From an uncultured Lysobacter sp. (GTDB lineage Bacteria > Pseudomonadota > Gammaproteobacteria > Xanthomonadales > Xanthomonadaceae), in contig CAMLID010000024.1 in assembly GCA_946480055.1 (NCBI GenBank), forward strand, positions 1 to 43,831: 43,831 bases of DNA. Reading direction: 5' to 3'. The number at the start of each line of letters is the position of its first letter. Position 1 is the stretch's first letter. Position numbers and translations under genes: made by a program. Of this stretch, positions 37,323 to 43,831 are shown in pieces. The notes beneath the pieces are model-generated. The model saw only the letters and a list, made by a program, of their open reading frames with translations. It made no database searches and was not told the origin of the DNA.

Positions 37323-38635
37323 TAAGAGTTCCCCACGATCCAGAGTGCGATGCCTTCGAGGAAGGTGCCGACGGTGATGGCGGTCAAGAGCAGCTTCCAC
37401 TGCTGCACCGGCACGCTGCCCATCGTCTCGCCGGTGCGGCCGTTCACGGCGATGTAATGCAACATGCCGCCGTTGCCGCCCGGCTGATGGTAGGAGTACA
37501 GCCACACCGGAAGGTACATCGACACCCAGCGTGTGCCGTGGACGTCGAGCCGTTCCTGCTCCCAGCGCACGCCGCGACCGTAGCGCTCAACCGACTCCTC
37601 GACCTGAGCGCGGGCGATCGACAGAAGTTGGTCCTCCAGGCGCGGGAGCAGGTGCTGCACGTCGGTGTTGCGCTTCTCCGAGCTGAAGCCCGACAGGTAG
37701 GACGCGTTCCACTTCACCGCGTTCTTGGTGTCGAACGGCAGGATGGTGTTGATGATGTTGTTGGTGTTGACCCGGGTATCCAGATTGCCGCGCTCGGTGG
37801 AAGATTCCAGCGGCAGGTCGTCGACGGTGAAGTCGACGTGCCGTTCCACGCGATAGACGTCCGCGTCGTAGTAGGTCTTCTTGTCGTCGCCGCTGCCCTT
37901 GGTGTAGCGGCGCGTTTGGATTTCGCCCTCGCCGGCGATGTCCGCGCTGGCTTTGCCGTCGACGATCATGTACGGCAGATAGACGCCGACGACGTTCTCC
38001 GGCGTGAACTGCTCCTTGAAGGCTTTCAACGCGAAGAAGCGGCGCTTGTCCACGAACTGACGGATACGGGCGACGGCATCGTCCTTGCGGATGTGGAACG
38101 GCAGCACCGCGTCGGGCACCGCGCCGTTGGCCACCTGCTCGTTGACGCCGAAGACGTGCCGGCACCAGTGACACCGCGCGGTCATCGCGGTGTCGGTGTT
38201 GACCGTCACCTCGGCGCCGCAGCCGGTGCACTTGAAGGTCATCAGGCTGGCGGCGTCGGCCGCGATGTCGCGTGCGCCCGAGGCGACGACGGTGCCCTTG
38301 AGCTGGTCGAGGTCCTCGCCGAGTCCGAACTCCTCCTCCATCCGCGCGCCTTGCCACTCGTTTCGGCAGTACAGACAGATCAGCAGGTCGCTGCCCGGCT
38401 TGTGGCGGATGTCGGAGGCGCCGCATTTCGGGCAGCGGTTGAGGCCGTCCTTGAGCTCGTCGGAGGACGTGTCGATGGCGATCGGATCGGGCGCCAGCAG
38501 CTCGTCGCGAATCGGCTCGGGCAAGGCGGCCGGATCGAGCGGCGAACTGCCGGGCAAGGGCGGCACGTCCTGCGGCGACCCCGGGCCGGTATACGGCGGC
38601 AGCGGCGGCGGCGACGAACGGGTGGGGTTCGACAT
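37322..38635 (-). CDS. double zinc-ribbon membrane protein, YdjG-like
   Basis: 437 residues from the ATG at 38635. A proline-rich N-terminus leads to two TFIIB-type zinc ribbons: C68-x2-C71 with C87-x2-C90, and C136-x2-C139 with C155-x2-C158. A large soluble domain follows (PFHIRKDDAVARIRQFVDKRRF, YLPYMIVDG), which includes VWLYSYHQPGGNGGMLHYIA. One or two hydrophobic segments end the protein (LLLTAITVGTFLEGIALWIVG). In Bacillus subtilis YdjG, a zinc-ribbon protein, works with the SPFH protein YdjI to bring PspA to the membrane under stress. Here the SPFH gene is directly upstream, giving the same pairing. Confidence 0.8.
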   Translation of the reverse strand: MSNPTRSSPPPLPPYTGPGSPQDVPPLPGSSPLDPAALPEPIRDELLAPDPIAIDTSSDELKDGLNRCPKCGASDIRHKPGSDLLICLYCRNEWQGARMEEEFGLGEDLDQLKGTVVASGARDIAADAASLMTFKCTGCGAEVTVNTDTAMTARCHWCRHVFGVNEQVANGAVPDAVLPFHIRKDDAVARIRQFVDKRRFFALKAFKEQFTPENVVGVYLPYMIVDGKASADIAGEGEIQTRRYTKGSGDDKKTYYDADVYRVERHVDFTVDDLPLESSTERGNLDTRVNTNNIINTILPFDTKNAVKWNASYLSGFSSEKRNTDVQHLLPRLEDQLLSIARAQVEESVERYGRGVRWEQERLDVHGTRWVSMYLPVWLYSYHQPGGNGGMLHYIAVNGRTGETMGSVPVQQWKLLLTAITVGTFLEGIALWIVGNS

Positions 38636-38655
38636 GGCGGCTACACGGCTCCGGC

Positions 38656-39810
38656 TTACAGACCCAGGGTCTTGGTCTTGAGGGCGTCGTAGTCGGCCTG
38701 CGTGATCAGGCCCAGGTCGAGCATTTCCTTGGCCTTCTTCAACTTGGCGATCGGATCGTCGTCGGCGGCCGCGGCCGGAGCCACCGGCTGCTGCAGGCTG
38801 CCGATGCCTGCGCCGACCATGCCCGTGGCCATACCGACGCCCACCAGGCCCGTCGCGCCGCCGTTCTCGCCGGCCGCCTGGATGCCCGCCGCGACGCTGG
38901 CTTGCAGGTTGGCGTTGCCGCGCGCACCCGACAGCGCGTCGGCGCGCTGCACGGTTTTGAGCAGTTCCCGGGTGTTCGCGTCGTACTCGATGGAGACGAT
39001 GGCGGTCTTGACGATGGCCAGGCCGCGGTCGGACTTCCACTGATAGGCCGCTTCCACCGCATCGGACAGGCTCTTGGCGAAACCCAGGGAGTCCTGCTGG
39101 ATCTTGGTGATGCGGTTGCCCTTGTCCGTATCGTTCGTATACAGGCTGAAGGCCGGGGCGAGCGAGCCGACGACTTCGTTGAAGAGTTGGCTGGCGGCGG
39201 CGTTGTCGACGTCGGTGAAATCGAAGACCTGGCCGGGCTGCAAATAGTTTGCCGGCACGAAGTGCTTCACGAACAGGATCGGGTCGACGATCTTCAGCGT
39301 GTAGGAGCCGCGCGTCAGCGCGCCGACCTGCGTGCCGATGAAGCCGTCGTTCCAGTAGATTTCCGACTGCGTGCCGAAGCGGTTGTCCGGCAGCTCCTTC
39401 AGCGAGACGAAGAACGCGGCCTGCTGCGCGCCCGGCTGGCCGCCGAACTTGAAACGCTCCCAGCTTTGCTTGATCAGCGAGCTGACCAGGCCGTCGCCGG
39501 CGAAGATGGACTTGGAGTTGAGGTCGTCCGAGCGCCATTCGTAGCCGCCCGGCTCGGCGGCGAATCCGGTGATCGCGCCGTCCTGGAACAGCAGCAGCCC
39601 GTAGCCCTCGGGAACCACGATCTTCGAACCGTTGCTGATGATGTTCGAGGAACCGCTGGTATTCGAACCGCGACCGGCATTGGTGCCGCGCGGCACCGCG
39701 GCGAACAGCGCCGCTGTCGGCGGCAGACCGTCGGGAACCGTATAGAAGTCCTTCCACTGGTCGGCGAGCACGCCGCCGACCGCACCTGCCACCGCCTGCA
39801 CCAGACCCAT
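38656..39810 (-). CDS. SPFH-domain protein with C-terminal SHOCT domain, YdjI-like
   Basis: 384 residues from the ATG at 39810. The N-terminus is a short helix (MGLVQAVAGAVGGVLADQWK). The SPFH core (about 60-280) has SNGSKIVVPEGYGLLLFQDG and GYEWRSDDLNSKSIFAGDG, with the antivirion-core-like signature KQSWERFKFGGQPGAQQAAFFV. Gly/Ala-rich linker (about 320-350) and a SHOCT domain at the end (IAKLKKAKEMLDLGLITQADYDALK). SPFH proteins oligomerise on membranes and scaffold other proteins. First gene of a three-gene unit with the zinc-ribbon and small membrane proteins. A palindrome GGAACT-ATAC-AGTTCC lies upstream. Confidence 0.85.
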   Translation of the reverse strand: MGLVQAVAGAVGGVLADQWKDFYTVPDGLPPTAALFAAVPRGTNAGRGSNTSGSSNIISNGSKIVVPEGYGLLLFQDGAITGFAAEPGGYEWRSDDLNSKSIFAGDGLVSSLIKQSWERFKFGGQPGAQQAAFFVSLKELPDNRFGTQSEIYWNDGFIGTQVGALTRGSYTLKIVDPILFVKHFVPANYLQPGQVFDFTDVDNAAASQLFNEVVGSLAPAFSLYTNDTDKGNRITKIQQDSLGFAKSLSDAVEAAYQWKSDRGLAIVKTAIVSIEYDANTRELLKTVQRADALSGARGNANLQASVAAGIQAAGENGGATGLVGVGMATGMVGAGIGSLQQPVAPAAAADDDPIAKLKKAKEMLDLGLITQADYDALKTKTLGL

Positions 39811-39858
39811 GACATTCCCCAGGTTTCTTGGCCGGGCACCGTGCCCGCCTTGCACGCC

Positions 39859-39874
39859 GGAACTATACAGTTCC
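39859..39874. promoter_or_regulatory. palindrome over a -10-like hexamer upstream of the SPFH gene
   Basis: GGAACTATACAGTTCC: perfect 6-bp arms around ATAC. On the minus strand it contains TATAGT (5 of 6 to the -10 consensus), so a regulator bound here would cover the promoter of the SPFH operon. Confidence 0.4.
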
Positions 39875-39914
39875 GCGCGGCGGGCCGGAGGCGGGCCAGC
39901 TCAATCGGTCGTGC

Positions 39915-40290
39915 TCAATCGGTCTTGCCGAACACCCGGCTGCCGGGCTGCTGTTCGTCCTGTACTTTCGGCGGCTCCTTGGCGACGTAGTCGACGATCA
40001 CACCGTCGCGCGGCTCGAAGTTGGCCGTGCACTCCGACACGCGCTCCCGGCTGACCGGGCCGGGCATGGGGCGCGCACCAGGAGCTTGTCCATGCCGTTA
40101 CCGGCTACGGAGACTGGCCGGCGGGCAGCCCTGGGTGGGGGCGTAGATCGTGTCCACGACGCGCTGGTAGTAGCTGACGACGCGCCGGCCTTCGCGGTCC
40201 TCGGTTTTGGCTGGGGACACCCCAGACCCGCAGCAACTCGGCTTGAGGTTGGCCGATCCAGGGGGGGGAAGTAGCTTCCTTTGGGCGCCA
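39915..40290 (-). pseudogene. remnant of a small lipoprotein-like gene
   Basis: Three coding stretches in different minus-strand frames join into one protein: QPQAELLRVWGVPSQNR (up to about 40201), VVSYYQRVVDTIYAPTQG (to about 40110) and ANFEPRDGVIVDYVAKE ending in TGA at 39915-39917. At least two frameshifts separate them. The 5' end runs into an 8-G tract (40261-40268) and no credible start or signal peptide remains. The first block recalls proteins of the 'AELLxxWGxP' type common as small envelope proteins in Xanthomonadaceae. The rest of 39811-40391 holds no gene. Confidence 0.65.
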
Positions 40291-40391
40291 GGGCTGCCGG
40301 AAATAACGGCTTATGGGTGACCGCCCGTCCATGGAGTGGTCAAATCGCGACTGATACGGCAGCCCACGCTGCCGACGCGCACGGTGAGGCT

Positions 40392-41303
40392 ATGGATCGC
40401 ATCGACGCCATGAAAGTCTTCATCGCCGCGCTCGACGAAGGCAGCCTCGCCGGCGCCAGCCGCAAGACCGGCCGCTCCCCGGCGGCGGTGAGCCGAGCGG
40501 TCGCGTTCCTCGAAGCGCATGTCGGCGTGCCGTTGCTGCACCGGACCACGCGTTCGATCAAACTCAGCGAGGCAGGCGAGCGCTATGCCGCCGCTTGCAG
40601 GCGTGTGCTCGCGGAACTGGAGGAAGCCGACCGCCAGGCCGCCGGCGAACGCTCGGTGCCGCGCGGTACCCTGACGATCACCGCGACCGTGTTCGCCGGC
40701 GTGGAGTTGCTGCGTCCGATCGTCGATGCGTTCATGGACGAGTCTCCGACCGTGAACGTGCGCATGCATCTGCTGGAGCGTCCGGTCAATCTGATCGACG
40801 AAGGCATGGATCTGGCCCTGCGTATCAGCCACTTGGCCGATTCCACCTTGGTCGCGCATCGCATCGGCGAAGTCCGGCGCGTGGTGGTGGCCTCGCCGCG
40901 CTATCTCGCCACGCATCCGCGCATCGACGAGCCGCTGGACCTGGCCAAGCACAAGATCATCACCATGGCGCACATGGGCATGGATTCGTGGAGCTTTCCG
41001 CCGCTGGAGGGTTCGTCCATCCCGCGATCCGTCGCATTCACCCCGCGTCTGGTGGTCAACAACGTGCGCGCGGCGGTCGCTTCCGTGGTCGAGGGCCACG
41101 GCGTCACGCGCCTGTTGTCGTACCACGTCGCTCCCGAGCTCGAACGCGACGAGCTGCGCATCGTCCTGGCCGATTCCGAGCCGGGACCGATCCCCGTCAG
41201 CCTGGTATCGCCGCAAGGCCGGCTCGCGGTTCCGAAGGTGCGCGCCTTCGTCGATTTCGCCCTGCCGCGCCTTCGCGCAGCCTTCGCGCGACTGAGTCAG
41301 TAA
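40392..41303 (+). CDS. LysR-family transcriptional regulator
   Basis: 303 residues from the ATG at 40392 (MDRIDAMKVFIAALDEGSLA, the usual LysR beginning). N-terminal winged HTH (1-60: GASRKTGRSPAAVSRAVAFLE), linker helix, then the effector domain. It is in the branch with LHRTTRSIKLSEAGERY and RPVNLIDEGMDLALRISHL. Transcription runs in the same direction as the SDR and tautomerase genes, which start 156 bp later, so these are its likely targets although a divergent layout is more usual. Confidence 0.9.
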   Translation: MDRIDAMKVFIAALDEGSLAGASRKTGRSPAAVSRAVAFLEAHVGVPLLHRTTRSIKLSEAGERYAAACRRVLAELEEADRQAAGERSVPRGTLTITATVFAGVELLRPIVDAFMDESPTVNVRMHLLERPVNLIDEGMDLALRISHLADSTLVAHRIGEVRRVVVASPRYLATHPRIDEPLDLAKHKIITMAHMGMDSWSFPPLEGSSIPRSVAFTPRLVVNNVRAAVASVVEGHGVTRLLSYHVAPELERDELRIVLADSEPGPIPVSLVSPQGRLAVPKVRAFVDFALPRLRAAFARLSQ

Positions 41304-41459
41304 CAGGGAAGAACCCCGCGGATTGCACCTCCCCGCGGAAGAATGTCTGCCTGACGGCGGGGATTCGCTAATACCGCTCGCGCTCCTAGATTGTGGTTGT
41401 CGCCGCTGCTACCCGAAACGGAGCACGCCGATCCTCCCCACAAACTTTGAGCACCTCCC

Positions 41460-42170
41460 ATGAACAGTCAGAACAAAGTGGCCATCGTCACCGGCGCCTC
41501 GCAGGGCATCGGCGCCGGCGTCGTCCAGGCCTTCCGAGATCGCGGCTACCGCGTCATCGCCAACTCGCGTTCGATCAAGCCGTCGAACGATCCCGACATT
41601 CTCGCCATCGCAGGCGACATCTCCGAGCGCGCGGTCGCCGAGCGCATCGTCGCCGAAGGCCTGGCCAAGTTCGGCCGCATCGACACGCTGGTCAACAACG
41701 CCGGCATCTTCGTCGCCAAGCCCTTCATCCAATACACCGCCGAGGACTACGCCAACGTCCTGGCGGTCAACGTGGCCGGCTTCTTCCATATCACCCAGAT
41801 CGCCATCGCCGAAATGGAGAAGCAGGGCAGCGGCCATGTGGTCAGCGTCACCACCAGTCTGGTCGACCATGCGATCAACGGCGTGCCGTCGGTGCTCGCG
41901 TCGCTCAGCAAGGGCGGACTCAACGCCGCGACCAAGTCGCTCGCGATCGAATACGCCAAGCGCGGCATCCGCGTGAACGCCGTGTCGCCCGGCATCATCA
42001 AGACGCCGTTGCATGCGCCCGAGACCCACGAGTGGCTGGCCGCGCTGCATCCGGTGGCGCGCATGGGCGATATCGGCGACATCGTCCAGGCCATCGTCTA
42101 CCTCGAATCCGCCGGCTTCGTGACCGGCGAGATCCTCCACGTCGACGGCGGCCAGAGCGCCGGCCACTGA
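41460..42170 (+). CDS. SDR-family oxidoreductase lacking the catalytic tyrosine
   Basis: 236 residues with a Rossmann fold: T11-GASQGIG-18 for cofactor, N79-N-A-G82 (LVNNAGIF), S133 in SVTTSLVDHAI, and K151 in the helix alphaF. The usual Y-x-x-x-K has Ala at the tyrosine position (A147-S-L-S-K151), so a classical proton relay is not possible. The end VTGEILHVDGGQSAGH is typical of the family. Either it is a variant enzyme using another acid or a binding protein. It is 37 bp from the tautomerase gene and probably cotranscribed. Confidence 0.85.
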   Translation: MNSQNKVAIVTGASQGIGAGVVQAFRDRGYRVIANSRSIKPSNDPDILAIAGDISERAVAERIVAEGLAKFGRIDTLVNNAGIFVAKPFIQYTAEDYANVLAVNVAGFFHITQIAIAEMEKQGSGHVVSVTTSLVDHAINGVPSVLASLSKGGLNAATKSLAIEYAKRGIRVNAVSPGIIKTPLHAPETHEWLAALHPVARMGDIGDIVQAIVYLESAGFVTGEILHVDGGQSAGH

Positions 42171-42207
42171 CGCAAACCGAAACGTTCCCATACAACAGGA
42201 GTGGAAC

Positions 42208-42441
42208 ATGCCTATCGTCACCATCCAGGTCACCCGCGAAGGCTCGGGTCCGGGTCGAGATACGGTCAGCGGTGAAGAGAAAGCGGCGCTGATCAAGGGC
42301 GTCAGCGAATTGCTGCTGGAGGTCCTGAACAAGCCGCTGGATTCGACCTTCGTCGTCATCCAGGAAGTCCCCTTGGAGAACTGGGGCTGGGGCGGTCTGC
42401 CCGTGACCGAGCGCCGACGGCGACAGGCCGAATCCAAGTAG
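42208..42441 (+). CDS. 4-oxalocrotonate tautomerase family protein
   Basis: 77 residues starting [12 protein letters not shown]. The proline after the initiator Met becomes the N-terminal catalytic base of this family. The stretch [19 protein letters not shown] and the strand [16 protein letters not shown] match the tautomerase fold; R17 or R11 could be the second active-site residue. Shine-Dalgarno AGGAG 7 nt upstream. Follows the SDR gene, which suggests a small pathway on an enol/keto substrate, possibly catabolism of an aromatic or aldehyde. Confidence 0.85.
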   Translation: MPIVTIQVTREGSGPGRDTVSGEEKAALIKGVSELLLEVLNKPLDSTFVVIQEVPLENWGWGGLPVTERRRRQAESK

Positions 42442-42797
42442 CAGCCCCGTTTGGGCCGCCATCCGCAGCACGCGGTTGGCGGCCCAGCGTCGTTTTGGGG
42501 CGGGCCGGCTCCCTGTGGGAGCGACGTGAGTCGCGATCGGTGGCCGATGCGGTTCGTGGAGCGAGATTCTTGGTAGAGGAGTTTCGGCCGGCCGCGCAGC
42601 AGGCCATTGCACCCGGTAACGCCCGCCGCCGCTCCACGCCAGCGCGATTCGCCCCTGGCTTTGTATCCGAATGTATCCAGCGCCCGGATAGCGACCTTTC
42701 CAGACAAATCCCCGGTTTGCCCGACACCTGCGCGATACCCCGGAGGCTCGTAATCGCCTCAACGAAAACACGCGGCCCGGCCGCCGGGGAGTACACG
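42442..42797. other. intergenic region before the DoxX gene
   Basis: No gene. It contains one GTAGGAGCGGCG-family element (42515-42536), a direct repeat TGTATCC/TGTATCC with 10-bp period (42662-42668, 42672-42678) and the doxX Shine-Dalgarno (GGGGAG, 42786-42791). The TGTATCC pair is a plausible activator or alternative sigma-factor site. Confidence 0.4.
42515..42536. repeat. REP-like element, GTAGGAGCGGCG family, diverged single copy
   Basis: GTGGGAGCGACGTGAG followed by TCGCGA: the stem GCGAC/GTCGC is kept by paired changes (GCGGC to GCGAC and GCCGC to GTCGC) relative to the copies at 11081 and 14221. Compensatory change supports a real folded element. Confidence 0.7.
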
Positions 42798-43475
42798 ATG
42801 TCCAGCGCTACCTACCAGGGCAATACCGCACCGCTGATGTCCCGCGTCGACGGCGTGGGCCAGTGGCTCGCTCCATTCGGCCTGCGCGTCCTGCTGGCCT
42901 GGGAATTCTTCGAGGCCGGACGCGAGAAGCTGCAAGGCAGCAATTGGTTCGCCGACCTGGGCGACAAGTTTCCGCTGCCGTTCTCGCTGCTCGGCGCCGA
43001 CCTCAACTGGACCCTGGCGACCTGGACGGAACTCGCCGGCGCGGTCGCATTGCTGCTCGGCCTGGGTACGCGCTACGTCGCCGCTGCGCTATGGGTGCTG
43101 ACCGTCGTGGCGATCTACGCGGTGCACTGGCCGTCCGAGTGGTCGAGCGTGTCGCAGCTGTGGCAGGGCTATGCGATCAGCAACGAAGGTTTCGGCAACT
43201 ACAAGCTGCCGCTGATCTACCTGGTGATGCTGCTGCCGTTGATGTTGAGCGGCGCCGGTCGCTTCAGCCTCGATCGACTGATCTCGATGCGCCGCGCACC
43301 GATCGCATCTGCCGCCGCGGATTCCACAGCCTGGGGTCTGGTGCTGTTCGCCATCGGCACGACCGTGTCGTTGCTGCTGCCCTGGGCTGGCGGCGTGCTG
43401 GCCATCGTCGGCGTCGCGCTGATGACCTGGCCACGCCGCCGCGCGGCTGCATTGGGCGCTCTCACCAGCGTCTGA
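42798..43475 (+). CDS. DoxX-family membrane protein
   Basis: 225 residues. Four or five membrane helices: [20 protein letters not shown] (with the DoxX glycine-x-E motif), [62 protein letters not shown] and a C-terminal [19 protein letters not shown]. The GAGRFSLD end is the DoxX hallmark. DoxX proteins are often membrane partners of redox or metal systems; in Haemophilus the hvf locus has one (HvfD). The next gene, 94 bp downstream, encodes an EGKCG-repeat precursor, so this is probably the DoxX member of a bufferin/Hvf locus. Confidence 0.88.
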   Translation: MSSATYQGNTAPLMSRVDGVGQWLAPFGLRVLLAWEFFEAGREKLQGSNWFADLGDKFPLPFSLLGADLNWTLATWTELAGAVALLLGLGTRYVAAALWVLTVVAIYAVHWPSEWSSVSQLWQGYAISNEGFGNYKLPLIYLVMLLPLMLSGAGRFSLDRLISMRRAPIASAAADSTAWGLVLFAIGTTVSLLLPWAGGVLAIVGVALMTWPRRRAAALGALTSV

Positions 43476-43569
43476 CGGTTCCTCAGTCGCTGATTGCCTC
43501 TCGTCTCGAATTTCGCCGCAACCGCGGTGCCCCCCGCACGACCCCGTGCTCCCCATCTGGAGAAAAACA

Positions 43570-43831
43570 ATGTCCCGTACCAACACCCGCAACACCGCCG
43601 GCATGCTCGGCGTCGCCCTGGCCGGTCTGGTCCTCAGCGGTTCGGCGTTCGCCATGCAGCCGCTGAGCCAGGGCTACCTGCTGTCCGCCAGCCATGCCGG
43701 CGCCGAAGGCAAATGCGGCGAAGGCAAGTGCGGTGCCGGCAAGGCGACCAAGACCAGCGCCACGAAGGCCGCCGAGGGCAAGTGCGGCGAAGGCAAGTGC
43801 GGCGCCGGCAAGGCGGCCAAGACCGGCGGCG
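43570..43831 (+). CDS. EGKCG-repeat precursor peptide, HvfA/bufferin-like (5' part only)
   Basis: 87 codons are visible before the window ends; the gene was not closed by a stop. A signal peptide ends SGSAFA (cleavage after A28, MQPLSQGYLL mature start), preceded by GGAG 7 nt before the ATG. The mature part is of low complexity with two blocks EGKCGEGKCGAGK (residues 46-58 and 69-81), i.e. four cysteines C49, C54, C72, C77, separated by Ala/Thr/Lys-rich linkers. EGKCG motifs are the sites that MNIO (DUF692) enzymes convert into oxazolone/thioamide or thiooxazole groups to give copper-binding peptides. The DoxX gene upstream supports the assignment; the DUF692 and DUF2063 partner genes would be downstream, unseen. 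Confidence 0.85.
   Translation, partial: MSRTNTRNTAGMLGVALAGLVLSGSAFAMQPLSQGYLLSASHAGAEGKCGEGKCGAGKATKTSATKAAEGKCGEGKCGAGKAAKTGG

Noticed and set aside
39828..40274. Plus-strand open frame (148 codons) next to the SPFH gene
   Set aside because: It is the complement of the minus-strand pseudogene and has no start signal or recognisable domain.

Overview
The window reads as a chromosomal segment of a high-GC gammaproteobacterium of the family Xanthomonadaceae, most likely Lysobacter or a close relative. This rests on the order of the cell-wall and lipoate genes, a split cobalamin-dependent ribonucleotide reductase, a lysine/alanine-rich histone H1-like protein, and two families of palindromic intergenic repeats of the kind common in Xanthomonadaceae and Pseudomonas. 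I see no rRNA, tRNA, CRISPR array, prophage or insertion sequence.

Left part (1-7457): the end of rodA, then mltB, rlpA and a PBP5-type D,D-carboxypeptidase (peptidoglycan elongation, septal remodelling and trimming), followed after a terminator by the DUF493 gene ybeD, lipB and lipA (lipoate attachment and synthesis). A small membrane-protein gene sits on the other strand inside this block. Next come a tail-specific protease (7786-9987), an Ada-like alkyltransferase, an Lrp/AsnC regulator divergent from a GNAT acetyltransferase, and two EamA-type exporters (yedA-like and rarD).

Middle (14409-30147, nearly all minus strand): a MacAB-like export operon (adaptor, ATPase, two FtsX-type permeases); two large secreted DUF11 proteins with unrelated N-termini but nearly the same C-terminal cassette, plus the decayed tail of a third; an M17 aminopeptidase with a HAD phosphatase; a yqjD/yqjE-like stress-membrane operon ending in a PerM-type transporter; and a DegP/DegQ-type periplasmic protease.

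Right part (30387-43831): a regulated promoter with an NrdR-box-like palindrome drives nrdJ (class II ribonucleotide reductase, catalytic part). The C-terminal part (nrdJb) is a separate gene, and a histone H1-like gene lies between the two. nrdJb carries a 9-A tract containing the heptamer A AAA AAC followed by an immediate -1-frame stop, a candidate programmed frameshift that would remove the redox cysteine tail. After it come a clearly decayed secreted-protein pseudogene, a PhyH dioxygenase, a leaderless ArsR regulator with a SRPBCC protein, a zinc-ribbon/SPFH membrane module resembling Bacillus ydjG/ydjI, another pseudogene, a LysR-SDR-tautomerase group, and at the right edge a DoxX gene followed by the start of a secreted precursor with repeated EGKCG motifs. 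That last pair looks like the beginning of a bufferin/Hvf-type copper-binding RiPP locus and is the most interesting system in the window, although its modification enzyme would lie beyond the edge.
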